In this document: in pieces, positions 24,210-34,400 of the stretch
How the letters are laid out: every line of letters starts with the position of its first letter
How positions within the stretch are numbered: position 1 is the first letter of the stretch
Assembly: GCA_029378245.1 (NCBI GenBank)
Contig: JARKIF010000005.1
Location: 186,001 to 250,000, forward strand
From: Roridomyces roridus
Taxonomy: Eukaryota > Basidiomycota > Agaricomycetes > Agaricales > Mycenaceae
Length of the DNA stretch: 64,000 bases
Reading direction: 5' to 3'
Made by a program: the position numbers and the translations under genes
Notes under the pieces: generated by a model
Database searches by the model: none
What the model was told of the DNA's origin: nothing
Seen by the model: only the letters and a program-made list of their open reading frames with translations

Positions 24210-24214
24210 TGGTC

Positions 24215-24273
24215 TGATGAGAGGGGTGCAAACATTGATGAGAGGGGTGCAAACATTGATGAGAGGGGTGCAA
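24215..24273. repeat. Tandem 21-bp repeat, 2.8 copies
   Basis: Two perfect units of TGATGAGAGGGGTGCAAACA plus T at 24215-24235 and 24236-24256, then a third partial unit to 24273. It lies in the 88-bp gap between the DPB11 start codon and the LSM14 stop codon, so it forms part of the DPB11 5' leader and the LSM14 3' flank. Confidence 0.9.
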
Positions 24274-24297
24274 CTAAACATGACAATACAATACTTG

Positions 24298-25597
24298 CTA
24301 CTGCTGCTGTACATGCACATTGTGCCTACGACGCCCTGGTCCCCCACGTCGGCCAGCATTCCCGTAGCCACCCCAGCCTCCAACATACGCGCCCGGTCCC
24401 ATCAAGCCCACGCCGCCAGGTTCACCAAATGTAGCAACATTCCTCTCTCTTTCTTCTTCACGTCGATTGAACCCATATCCACCCCTTCCACGTCCACGTC
24501 CACCGCCTCCTCCTCGCCCACCCTGCCCTCCTCTTGGCCCAAAAGGCGGCGGCGACGACAAGCTGTCAAAGAACGACTTTTGTGGGTTGTAAGCCCCGCT
24601 GTCCTTCTCCTTCTCCTTGCGGCCGTCCTCGTCGTCGCTCGGGTTTGTGTGATCGCTCCCGCTGTCGTTCCCAGGCTGCACGCGAGCGGCGAGGGCTGCC
24701 TTGTCAAACTTGGCATTCATACTCTCAAAGTCAAAGTCGGCGCTGGGCACCGCAACTCCGCCAGTATGATGGGCCTCCTGCCCAGCACCATTGCCACCAC
24801 CTCCGTTACGTCTCGTGCGCTGCCGCCGTCCACTGTTCCCGGCCGCATTAGCATTGGAGACGCGAAGATCACCGAGCGCACGCTCAACAGTCTCTAACGA
24901 AGCCGCAGCAGTGTGGATCGCATTTTGGTTGGCAGGGGCTGTTTGGGGCGCGCGAGGGGGTTGTGAGGGCTGTTGGTGACGTGGAGCTGCGGTGCGTGGC
25001 TGCTGCTGTTGTCCCTGCACGGGAGGAGCCCGCTGTTGCTGTGCTTGCGCCGTCTGCTGAGCATAGGAAGGCGGTGGACCAGCGGGAGCAGGAGCAGGAG
25101 CCTGGCTGGATGCCTGTCGTTGAATTAGAGACGTGAATGAATGAATGATACGAAATAAACTCTCACCCCGAGCACCGCCGGGTCATCGTGAACGCTGCGG
25201 CGGGGCGCGGGTGGCTCGTCGACAGACAAGTCTTTGACCTCTGACGCGCGAAAGATGATGTACTGGTACGGCTCCTGCACGGGTGGGATGTACTCGGCAA
25301 CAGGCCTTGGTGTCGTCAGAGAACAACGACGCGGGAAAACACGTAGGCATACCGACGAGACTCTGTTCCCATAGAGAAGACTGTGGGGATATTTGAGGAA
25401 CGTTGAGAATGGATGCAAGGTTACGAACCATTCGAGAGCTGTATCGTCGAGGCTGCAGGGTCAATACCCGCGAGGATGCCTCTGTACCGGACATCCGAGT
25501 GAGAAATGAGAGAAATCGGTTTTCTGTGGGTAGACAATGTCAGATTCAGACACCGAGACACGCGTCGAATCAAGTACCCAATGAAACTGAGAGCCAT
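24298..25597 (-). CDS. SCD6: LSM14/Scd6/Sum2-family RNA-binding translational repressor
   Basis: Cytoplasmic mRNP and P-body protein that represses translation through an Lsm domain and RGG motifs. Seen: start at 25595-25597 (MALSFIG), intron, then KPISLISHSDVRYRGILAG and IDPAASTIQLSN, intron, and YIPPVQEPYQYIIFRASEVK, DLSVDE: the LSM14-type Lsm fold with its usual YIIFR..DIK-like end. A Pro/Gln/Ala-rich linker leads to the FDF box (FDFESMNAKFDK near 24720), an FFD/TFG-type box YNPQKSFFDSLS near 24580, and a Gly/Arg-rich RGG tail ending at 24298. The small first exon was found by matching Lsm14 N-termini across a GTACTT..CACAG intron. Domain order is complete for the family. Confidence 0.92.
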
Positions 25598-25795
25598 GAG
25601 TGGGAGAAAGAGAAGTGAGATAAACAGAGGTAAATAAAGTAACAGAAATTCATTGTTTCTGACGACACTCGGGGAAAGAAAGACAGTTTATCATTCGTGA
25701 ACTACGCGTGGCTAATGTTAAGGTGGGAATCCTGGCAAGTAAACTTGCATCTCAAAAATTGTATGTAGACCATGCATGCACTTGCATCCGCGGTA

Positions 25796-26663
25796 TTACT
25801 GCACGCACTGGAGAGGGTGTCAGTACTCTAACAGTCATAAAGGTAGAGGTAAGACTCACAGCACTAATCATATCCTGGCTCTTCGTGTTCATGATGAGCG
25901 CGACAATGAGTCCGTACAACCCGAGCACTTCCGCGAAAATGAGAATGAGGATCTACGAGTGCATGGTAAGCTTTCAATCGCAAGACCAAGGAAGAGGACG
26001 CACCATGCCGACAAACAACCGGGGCTGCTGCGCAGTGCCGCGCACGCCTGCGTCTCCGACAATCCCGATAGCAAAGCCCGCAGCAAGACCAGCCAGGCCG
26101 ACCGACAGGCCAGCACCGAGCTGAACAAAGCCCTGGGCAAGGGACATGCGGTAATCCACTAGGGAGTGTTCAGTGGGTGGACAGGGGTTTGGGAGGAGGA
26201 CGGACAGTCAGAGGCGATGAGGACCGAGACGACGAGACCGTAGATCTGTCAAGTTGTCAGGACCTACTGCGCACAAATGCGCAGACTAGCAACTCACCGC
26301 AATGATACCAGCCATGATGACGGGTACGACACACTTCATCATCTGGTCCGGGCGCAGGACGGACATGGCGGCGATACCAACGCCAGACTTGGCGGTTCCG
26401 TAGCTGAGTAGCAACAAGAAATGAGCGCTAGAACAAGTTGCAAAAGTATCGCAGACCTGGCTCCTATGCCTGCAGAATCCGGTCAGAAAGATTCATAAAT
26501 TGGTCACAGAGACGCACAGGTGAAGACGATGGCGCTGGTGCAGCCCTAGGGTGTTGGTCAGTATACCTCTTGCTCTGACGCGTGGACCGAGGGGTACGGG
26601 CAATAACGGACTAACCATGGCGCTAAAGAAGGGAGCATAGACGGGGCAGAAGTCGGACGACAT
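25796..26663 (-). CDS. VMA3: V-type H+-ATPase proteolipid subunit c (Vma3), with a 13-nt micro-exon
   Basis: Forms the proton-carrying c-ring of the vacuolar ATPase. Seen: start at 26661-26663 ([17 protein letters not shown]), then CTSAIVFT, a 13-nt exon at 26457-26469, [88 protein letters not shown] and [20 protein letters not shown], which holds the essential buried Glu of TM4. The stop falls at 25796-25798 after a last intron. At least seven short introns split a protein of about 160 residues. The micro-exon encodes part of CIGAS and is needed to keep the glycine-rich TM2 start in frame. The gene is divergent from SEC1 with 233 bp between starts. Confidence 0.9.
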
Positions 26664-26896
26664 TTTCAATGATTGGAGGGGTCGAGACGAGAGTGGAGGG
26701 AGAAGGCAAGATGGCGACAGGTGTAAAGACGTCAACACAATTCGACACGATTTCAACAAGCACGGTCAATTTGCCAAAGTACATAGGCTCTAGAGCAAAG
26801 GAAATATAGTCGATATATTCTACGGGGAGAGGCACCACGTATACAGTTCGGCGCAGGAGAGACCGACACAGACTCTTGGCAAATCACTGCTTTTGA
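26664..26896. promoter_or_regulatory. Divergent VMA3/SEC1 promoter region
   Basis: The 233 bp between the two start codons must hold both promoters. It is moderately rich in A and T with no sure TATA box. Co-regulation is possible because both products act in the endomembrane system, but nothing in the sequence proves it. Confidence 0.5.
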
Positions 26897-29668
26897 ATGT
26901 CTTCTCTGATTAACACCGTCCGAGACAGTGAGCTGGCCCACGTCCTCGCCTCTGGAAACATCTCTGAACACGCCTGCAGAATTCCTGGACGCTATCCGCT
27001 CCGTCAACCCCCCTGGTAAATGGAAGATCCTCGTCGTCGATGAGCACTCGCAGAAACTGCTGGGCTCGGTCCTCAAGCAGTTTGATATCCTGGAGGAGAA
27101 TGTCACCCGTGCGTCCCTGGCGCCTTTCCCCGCCTACGGATACTCCTGAACACCGTCCAGTCATCGAGTCCATCACCAACTACCGCGACCCCCAGCCCGA
27201 GTTTGAGGCGATGTATCTCTTGATGCCCACCAGTCAGAACGTAGACAGGATCGTAAAGGACTTTTCTGGCGTCAGGCAGTATGCCGGGGCCCATGTCTTC
27301 TTCATTGAAGGCTTGGAGGAAAAGCTGTTCGACCGCCTCGTATCCTCTGCGGCTGAACCATTTCTAAGGACTGTCAAGGAGCTCTTCGTGAATTTCTGGG
27401 GTTTGTCCAGTGTCTGCCGACCTACTTCAGACTCTAAACCATATTTCGCACAGCTGCGGAGGCTCAGACATTCACTTTACAAGCTCCGGAAATGTTTTTT
27501 GGCCTATACAGCCCACCCAGGAGCGATTCGCAGTTCAAGGCCGCTCGGGATCGACTAGAGGAAGAGCTTAGATTTGCGAGTAAAATTGTGCGTCGTTCTT
27601 GTTCTACCCACGTCGTCTTATTCGACATTACAAGATCGCAAACGTCTGCATAACGTTGAACGAGTTTCCTTATATCCGGTACTACGTGCCTCCCAATCAT
27701 ACACCGCTCGGCGCACTCAAGCCCCACCCATCAACGCGTCCTCCTCCGCCACAAGAATCCAGTGGCCGCTGGCGAACAAACCTGGCGCGTGGCTCTGAGG
27801 CGCGTGCGTACGAATCCGTCGAGGGCGATTATGCCACCAAGATCCTCGCGTTCTTTGTGCAAAATAACCTAGACAATTACAAGAAGGCGAACCCCGACTT
27901 TGCCACGACGACAGAAAGACCGCGAGGGACGCTGGTGATCACTGACCGTGTAATGGATATGGTAGCACCTTTTCTGCACGAGTTCACGTATCAAGCAATG
28001 GCGAACGACCTTCTGCCCATCGAAGATGGCACGAGATACACGTTGATAGCCGTCCCTTTCGTCGCAGTCGTACAATGACTGATTGCAGCACAGGTACAAG
28101 TTCCAATCTTCTGTTGGAGCATACGAAGACAAGACCGCAACACTCACAGACGCAGACACGGTCTGGACGGGGGTTCGCCATATGCACATGCGGGAGGCTA
28201 TTGACAAACTCATGGCGGACTTTAACAAATTCTTGGAAGAAAACGCCGTGTTCAAAGGGTGCGTTACTTCTACTTTTTACTCGCATGCGTTTCACAGCAT
28301 TTCAGGGAAGGCGCAGCGAGCTTGAACGACATGAAGGAGATGTTGGCCAGTCTACCGCAGTTCCAGGAGCAACGAGAGAAGGTAAAGGATACCATTGATT
28401 CCCCTTAGTTTACTAAACTGGTCCTAGTTCTCCTTGCATCTTAGCATGGCTCAGGAGTGCATGGGTCTCTTTGAGCAGGACAAATTACCACTTGTTGCTA
28501 CCATAGAACAGGTGCGCTGATCCGCGCTGTGCTTACTAGCTGGGCTCATTCATGCCCACAGGACTGTGCGACTGGCGTTACGGCGGAAGGCAAGACCCCG
28601 AAAAATCTTGTTCAAGATATGGTTCCTCTCCTCGACAGCAGAGAAGTCGTGTACGCCCAACTTTCAATCATCATCCTCCACTCACCTCAGTCGCATATGT
28701 AGGAACTCCAACAAGGTCCGCATCGTGGCGTTGTATATTCAGTTCCGTGACGGTGTGCCCGAGGAAGACCGGCGGCGATTATACCAGCATGCGCGATTGT
28801 CGGTACCTGAGCAGGAAGCTGTGAATTCGTTGGTGCACCTAGGCGTGCGTATAAACAGGGTGCGTGGAACCCTGTTCCAAGCGCGTTGGAGACTGACAAT
28901 TGATACAGGGCGCGGGCGATCGCGATACCAAGAAGAAGATCAAGCAAAAGCCGAACAATGACGAGGAGTACGAGCTATCGCGCTTCAAGCCGTCGATACG
29001 GACAGTTCTCGAGGAACATGTCGCCGATAAGCTTGATAAGACACTCTTCCCGTACGTCAAAGACCAGCCATCGCTGGCTGCGCCGACCACGACGAGTCTA
29101 CGAAGTGGCACACCGGTCCAAACATCGTCACTTCGGAGTCAGAAACCGGCCTGGCACAAGGCGGCAAGGACAGGTGGCGCTGGAACAGACACACGGCAAC
29201 GTTTACTGGTCTTTGTCGCGGGCGGCATGACCTATTCCGAAATACGTGAGGCTTATCAGCTTTCCACTTCTCTAAATAGGGATATATACATCGGTGCGCT
29301 TTTACCAATGGCGTCGATTGTGGTCTCATTTTTCCAGCGTAGGCTCCACCCACACCCTCACGCCCCGCCAATTCATCAATGACTTGCAAGTGTTGGAATT
29401 GGGTGGGATAGGCTCCAAGGCGATTCCCAACGGGTTGAAGGAGAGCCGGGGAGGCCGTTCATTCCAGGAGTTTTATGATGAACGATATTTCACTCGTGAT
29501 GCTCCTCCTCCCCCGCGTCCTGCCCCTGCGGCAGCCTCTGCGCGTCAAGAGCGGCGCCCTGCTGCGCCTCGCATGTCGCCCGCGGCTTCCTACTCGTCGA
29601 ACACGTCGTCTGTAACGCCCTCTGTGCAGGAAGAGAAGAAGAAGAAGAAGGGGCTTTTCCGTTTCTAA
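26897..29668 (+). CDS. SEC1: Sec1/Munc18 (SM) protein of exocytosis
   Basis: SM proteins clasp assembled SNARE complexes; Sec1 acts at the plasma membrane in the last step of secretion. Seen: ATG at 26897 (MSSLINTVRD), intron, FLDAIRSVNPPGKWKILVVD, EHSQKLLGSVLKQFDILEEN, YRDPQPEFEAMYLLMPTS, VFFIEGLEEKLFDRL, NVCITLNEFPYIRYY, then domain 3 (RGTLVITDRVMDMVAPFLHE, FTYQAMANDLLPIEDGTRYT). Further exons carry TVWTGVRHMHMREAIDKLMA, KVRIVALYIQFRDGVPEEDR, RLLVFVAGGMTYSEIREAY and DIYIGSTHTLTPRQFINDL. The last exon ends in a Lys-rich EEKKKKKGLFRF at 29668. At least ten short introns are needed, each with GT..AG ends. The Sec1 branch (rather than Vps45, Sly1 or Vps33) is inferred from the Pro-rich insert near 27700 and the Lys-rich C-terminal extension. 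Confidence 0.9.
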
Positions 29669-30216
29669 TTCTTTTTGTGCATTATGTGCGCTGCTGAACA
29701 TTTATTACTTTACCGGAAAGACACTGTACTCGATACCAAGTTACAATAATAAACTAAAACTGAAGAGTGGTGGTTCACCTACTATTCCTTTGCCCAGAAA
29801 CAAAACCGGAAACAGCCGGTTTTGATGTAGGGAGTTGACAATATTACCTTAAGCTTGCTTGTCCTTGTCAAGGTCTTCCTCTCACCCATTAATCACCTTA
29901 TCAATCTTTCTGTGATGGACATCATGATCCCTTGATGCGCCTGGGCCTTGGGTCTATTGTTTCTTTTGTTTGACAAAAGCTGTGTCCGCCAGTGATGGCC
30001 ATAGGGGCCCTATTTCCACCCCCGCCGACCGATAGGGCCCTATAATAGGGCCTCCAGCATAGGCCCTATTTCCAAAAAAGGAAATACTCCGAACACCACA
30101 AACACCAGTGGTTGGTTCTTGGTTGGTTCATTTCCACAGCACTCTTCAATCTTTCAGCTTTCCATGGACATGGATGGGCTCCCTGAGCTTGCAGACCACG
30201 TCCGTGTGCCCACTGG

Positions 30217-30472
30217 CACAGGGGGGAACCTCACTTTTCCGCACAGCGGGAATTTTATATTTCCGCAGTATTTCCGCATGATTTCCGCAACATTTCCGCA
30301 TGGCGGAAATGTGTTGATTTCATTACATAATCATGAGATTCTCTGCTAAATTGGCAGATTTTGATTTTTATCACCTATTTTCGGAGCTGGCGGAAATGTT
30401 GCAGAAATACTGCGGAAATGTTGCGTAAACAAAGTATTTCCGCGGTGCGGAAAAGATGCCTTCCCCCCTGTG
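30217..30472. mobile_element. 256-bp palindromic CACTA-like miniature element, copy 1
   Basis: Ends are CACAGGGGGG and CCCCCCTGTG, flanked by a 3-bp duplication TGG. The interior is full of TTTCCGCA and its inverse, so much of the element can fold back. A second copy of exactly 256 bp lies at 32537-32792. CAC termini with 3-bp target duplications fit the CACTA/CMC group. No coding frame. Confidence 0.75.
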
Positions 30473-30564
30473 TGGAGCCCCATCGGAGGAGGTGAAGAGG
30501 CTTCGGCGGCGTTTGATCCGGTTTTGATGGTATCAATAGGGCCTAGCCTACCGCTGAAGGTCAT

Positions 30565-31071
30565 TGTTATGTCCCGTTCCAACACCAACTCCGGTACTCA
30601 ACTCCGGTCACACGTCGGGATGCCTCCCGACGTCGAAGTGCATCACGCGCTCCTCGGTTCTATCCGGGTACTCGGGTTTTCACGCGATGAAGGTATCTGA
30701 GCGTTTCCCTCGGACTTGGTATTCATCAGGATATCCACTTGATCATTCCGTGCGGACTTAATCAGCTTATATCCACATAGCCGTATAAGTCCGTTTCTAT
30801 TACTGGTCTGTGGTAATGACATATATCTCTACTTACTCGTATATAAGACTTTCCTTATCTGTATTCAACCTTAGTTGATAATTGACGTTCTTGACTACTC
30901 GTCTTGGCTGGTTCCTACTCCTTCCCTTCCTATCAACATAGCAAGGCATCTTAGACACCCTACTCCTGTGGTGCTCTTAGATCGCTCCTCCGGTCGACTC
31001 CTTCCAACTCCGGTCACTACCGGAGTTCCGGCATCTACTCCGGACTTGTCTTTTGGAATCGGATCGTAACA
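30565..31071 (+). mobile_element. Solo LTR, family alpha, with GTCAT target duplication
   Basis: 507 bp from TGTTATGTCCCGTTCC to GGATCGTAACA, flanked by GTCAT on both sides (30560-30564 and 31072-31076). It is rich in CTCCGG-type short repeats. An inverted relative lies at 61123-61658. No internal region remains, so it formed by LTR-LTR recombination after insertion into the hAT-like element. Confidence 0.9.
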
Positions 31072-31150
31072 GTCATGACCTGTAGGGCCCTATTTTAGGG
31101 CGTGGATAGGCCCTATCGCGTAGGGCCCTATCCCCCCTAGGCCATCACTG

Positions 31151-31562
31151 GTGTCCGCCACCGGCCGGTTTTGTGCCACTGTCATTGTTCAACAACGGTT
31201 GATGCCAAGGGTCAAACCCACGGGCCCATGCCAAAGCGGATCAAAGATGATGAACATGCCGAGCTGAAGAAATCCGGCGAGATTCCCAATGGACCATGGC
31301 ATGTGATTCTTTGTATCCCTCATTCACTGATCTTTTTTCCCGTAGTCCCTTGGGAAACATGGGGACCGTCTATACACTTTCTGATGAAGGACTGGCCTTG
31401 CCCCACCACCGCAAGATGGATCAGGTCACCCGGCAGCTCACCCATCACGCCGTGCCTATGGGTGCCTACAATGTTCATTGGAAAAATCATCACCCCTCGC
31501 TCACACTTTTTCAAACTGACTAGTGCGGTTGTCCTTTGAGTTGAAGCGATATCATGATTTTA
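31151..31562. other. Region without recognisable gene
   Basis: About 400 bp between the hAT-like element and the transposase pseudogene. A plus-strand frame at 31171-31539 shows no domain I recognise. It may be leftover flank of the transposase-bearing element. Confidence 0.4.
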
Positions 31563-32393
31563 TAAGCCAAGACAAGCAAGGTCATCTGCTGGCACAGCCA
31601 GCGTTTCCGAGTTCATCAGAAGAAAGTCAATGAATTCAGAATCAAATTCCATGGCCAGTGTCGTCGCATTGTCATACACGAAAATGTGGTCGTACTTGGG
31701 CCAGCACTCCTTGATGATGGCGATTGCGGCTTCCGCTTGCTCTTGAACCTCGACTGCCGTGAAATAACCGTCCTTATTCTTCCCAGGGCGAATGGCATGC
31801 CTCGCCGAAGCCCCAGTCCCAGGATGCCGAAGCCACCCAATGTCTGCCGAGAAGAAATCCGCCACCATGTAGGAAACACCCTCACCCTTGGGATACGGTC
31901 GTGCAGGAGCATCCTTGTGGTACCATTCCTTCCGGCGTCAGTCGTGAGCGTAGAACACACTCTCTTCATGATACCAGACAATCATGCGGCGGCCGTTGAT
32001 CAGGTGCTCCGTGTCCTGGTGGTTCCCGTTGTCGTTGAAGATCCAAACACGTTTGTGCAATTTGAAGAGGCACGGCCGCACGGAAGGTAGACATGGTCTT
32101 GGTAATATACAACATCCAGCCATTCGTGGCCGTCAACATATTGGCCTTTTGTAGGCGCAGTGAACCTTCCAAATATTCAGCAACAATCGACAAGCCAGGA
32201 GACCCTTACCAATAGCCCAACTCATCAAGGTATCTGCAGGCCGTCTTGTGAGTCACCTCCCGATTGATCTCGTGTTTGAGTCGCACTTCTGGGTTGTGCA
32301 GGAAGGCAAGCACCTTCTCTGCCGTGATGTGCTCCCCGAAGGACTGAATCTCCAGCAGCAAGTCGTTTCGAAGATCCTCGTCGGCCATCATAC

Positions 32394-33220
32394 TGTTAGG
32401 TGCCGGATCCGAGGCTGACTGGAATCCCGGATAAGGACGACCGGAGTAAGAATGACCGGAACTCCGGGACGAAGGACTCCGGAGAGGGACGAAAAGTCGG
32501 AGGAGGGAGATGGAGTCCAACCGGTGACACCACAAACACAAGGGGGAAGGCATCTTTTCCGCCATGCAGAAATTTTACATTTCTGCAGTATTTCCGCATG
32601 ATTTCCGCAACATTTCCGCATGGCGGAAATGTGTTGATTTCATTACATAATCATCAGATTCTCTGCCAAATTGGCTGATTTTGATTTTTATCACCTATTT
32701 TTGGAGCTGGCGGAAATGTTGCGGAAATACCGCGGAAATGTTGAGTAAATAAAGTATTTCCGCACTGCGGAAAAGATGCCTTCCCCCCTGTGAAAGACCC
32801 AGGGTGACCGGGTTCCCTACGCTACTTCCAAGGGAAGCAATCCGGACGAGATGATAAAGGAGGAGAGGAGGGCTCGGAGCAGCCAAGGTCGAATAGACCA
32901 GGAACATTAATATTCCAACTGAGTTACATGGCGGTTGTACAGAGGTTTATATACTAAATGCCCACTGATGTGTACTCAGATGAATATGGAGAAAGTGACA
33001 AGGTAAAAAACTCGGACCCCGGAGTGGAGGTGGATACCCCGGAGAAACCGGAGGTACCGGAGTAAGGTCGAGTGGGTGAAGGATGGAATGAAATTGAAGA
33101 AGGGCAAAAGTCCGAACGAGGACCGGAGTCCGGTCAAGATTGATCCGGGATTGTTGGAGCCGGAACCGGAGTTGGGTCAAAATTGGTCCGGAGTTGGTGA
33201 GAATGGAACGGGACGTAACA
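32394..33220 (-). mobile_element. Solo LTR, family related to alpha, with CATAC target duplication
   Basis: On the minus strand it starts TGTTACGTCCCGTTCC and ends GGCACCTAACA. CATAC flanks both sides (32389-32393 and 33221-33225). About 827 bp, of which 256 are a nested miniature element, so the LTR itself is about 570 bp. Its start matches family alpha over the first 16 bases. It sits within the transposase pseudogene. Confidence 0.88.
32537..32792. mobile_element. 256-bp palindromic CACTA-like miniature element, copy 2
   Basis: Same length and termini as the copy at 30217-30472 (CACAAGGGGG to CCCCCCTGTG), flanked by AAA on each side, inside the solo LTR. The left end, GGGGGAAGGCATCTTTTCCG, is an almost exact inverse of its right end. 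It proves that this family moved after the LTR had inserted. Confidence 0.8.
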
Positions 33221-33779
33221 CATACTCTTGTTCCAGTCACCATGCAGGTTGTACGGGAGAACAGTACGATCGAGAATATATGCACGAGTAAGTGCGAGAA
33301 GGGTGCGTGCACAATACTTCCCGCGCCCTAGCGAGCAAGCCGCCATCTCTCCTGCCTTGCCCCACTGTCCATATGTCAGGGAATCCAGCGAAGAATACAG
33401 ATTGAGCACAGCACGCATGCCATTCAACCGATTCGGCATGCAAACATCAAAGTTCGGCCTCTTGTAGCCAACCCCCGAGCGCCTGAAGAGATCTGTGCCA
33501 CGCAGATCACTGTGAATTGTCTGCTGGATGTCGACAAATGCGGCTTGGGCTTCACTAGGGGCTGGCGCTTCACGGTGTTTGCCATCACGTTTGGCATCCT
33601 CTGCCATACATTCCACAAAAGACTGAGGCACGCGTGGTCTGGGATATGAATCGTCACCAAGGGCAGCACCCGGAATGCATTGTGGGTGCATTTGGCTGGG
33701 ACCCATGGCTGTATTGCAATACGAGCACACCTCGGCCAGCCGGCCAGCATGTGCCCATAATGCATTACGGGTCATAGGG

Positions 33780-34290
33780 TGAAACACAAAAGAACTCAAA
33801 GGTTAACAGTAGGAATCAAACCCAAAACCTCCTGCTGTCAACTGACCAGAGCAGAAGACAGACACCATAACCAACCAAACCATTACGGTAGAGTGCCAGA
33901 TGACTGCCAACATCAAGCCAAACCATGCCCCAAGACAGAGATCCAGCCGTGAATTGGCGGTTAGACAATGGTTAGGTTAGGTTAGGACAGGTTTGGTGTG
34001 GCCCAGGACTGTCAACATCCCCCCCCCCCCCGCGGCCTCGGCTGTGAATACCGCTCCCAGAATCCACTGTGAATTGGCGGTTAGGGGTGTGAATGCTGGG
34101 TTAAGGTTAGGTTGGGTGGCTGGTATTGTATGGGCTGCCAATATTTTAACCAGTATGGTTATTGGAGTGTAGTAGTAATAGTTGCCATTCTGATTACATA
34201 ATGGTGGTCTGGAGGCGGTGGGTTCAATCCAGGCTGCTGGCTGCTGTTTTTGGTTAGGGGCTGTGCTGCTGTCAACAGGCTGTTCAGAGG
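33780..34290. repeat. Possible tRNA-related (SINE-like) sequences
   Basis: On the minus strand GGTTTGATTCC at 33812-33822 resembles a pol III B box, with TGGTTTGGTTGG about 60 bases upstream as a possible A box. On the plus strand GGGTTCAATCC near 34219 is another B-box-like site. GTGAATTGGCGGTTAG occurs twice as a direct repeat (33951 and 34071). A run of 14 C lies near 34018. No complete cloverleaf could be drawn, so this stays tentative. Confidence 0.3.
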
Positions 34291-34295
34291 CTGTG

Positions 34296-34400
34296 TACCC
34301 AGAATGCATTATGGGCACATGCTGGCCGGCCGGCCAAGGTGCGCCCATAATGCAATATGGGCCCCAGCCAAATGAGCCCGCATTGCATCAAGGGTCCAAC
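34296..34400 (+). repeat. Inverted duplicate of the transposase N-terminal coding segment
   Basis: CAGAATGCATTATGGGCACA, then TGCTGGCCGGCCGGCCAA, is a diverged inverse copy of the first codons of the transposase pseudogene (33660-33775, minus strand). The two copies form a large imperfect palindrome with arms about 500 bp apart. The open frame further right (34478-34744) has no domain I recognise. Confidence 0.55.

Larger units (their letters stand above)
29990..31150. mobile_element. hAT-like non-autonomous DNA transposon hosting two later insertions
   Basis: The element starts CAGTGATGGCC at 29990 and ends in the inverse, GGCCATCACTG, at 31150. It is flanked by a perfect 8-bp direct repeat GTGTCCGC (29982-29989 and 31151-31158), as expected for hAT transposons. 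Subterminal palindromes TAGGGCCCTA recur near both ends (about 30032, 31082, 31119). Inside sit a 256-bp miniature element (30217-30472) and a solo LTR (30565-31071); without them the element is about 390 bp and has no coding capacity. The superfamily is inferred from target duplication length and the CAGTG terminus. Confidence 0.8.
31563..33775 (-). pseudogene. DDE transposase-like gene of an Agaricomycete-amplified family, interrupted
   Basis: Reading on the minus strand from MTRNALWAHAGRLAEV at 33775: a CxxC pair, GKAGEMAACSLGRGKYCART, ILDRTVLPYN and GDWNKSM, where a solo LTR (32394-33220) is inserted. The frame resumes with ADEDLRNDLLLEIQSFGEHI and TACRYLDELGYW. An intron leads to KGQYVDGHEWLDVVYYQDHV, then RRMIVWYHEESVFYAHD, a stop codon at 31938-31940 where Arg is expected, WYHKDAPARPYPKGEGVSYM, DGYFTAVEVQEQAEAA and YDHIFVYDNATT, ending at 31563. 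The GQYVDGHE and HEESVFYAHD blocks match a transposase-like family I know from basidiomycete genomes; the DDE assignment is from memory, not search. The insertion, nonsense codon and shortened 3' end make it inactive. Confidence 0.65.

Noticed and set aside
30001..31140. TAGGGCCCTA palindromes as a CRISPR-like or operator array
   Set aside because: They are few, unevenly spaced and confined to the ends of one DNA transposon; eukaryotic context. Best read as subterminal repeats.
33966..33990. GGTTAGGTTAGGTTAGG as an interstitial telomere repeat
   Set aside because: Only three units of TTAGG with no extra G, next to unrelated sequence; fungal telomeres are normally TTAGGG and in longer runs.
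34018..34034. Run of C as a functional element
   Set aside because: Homopolymer in a repeat-rich region; more likely slippage or sequencing noise.
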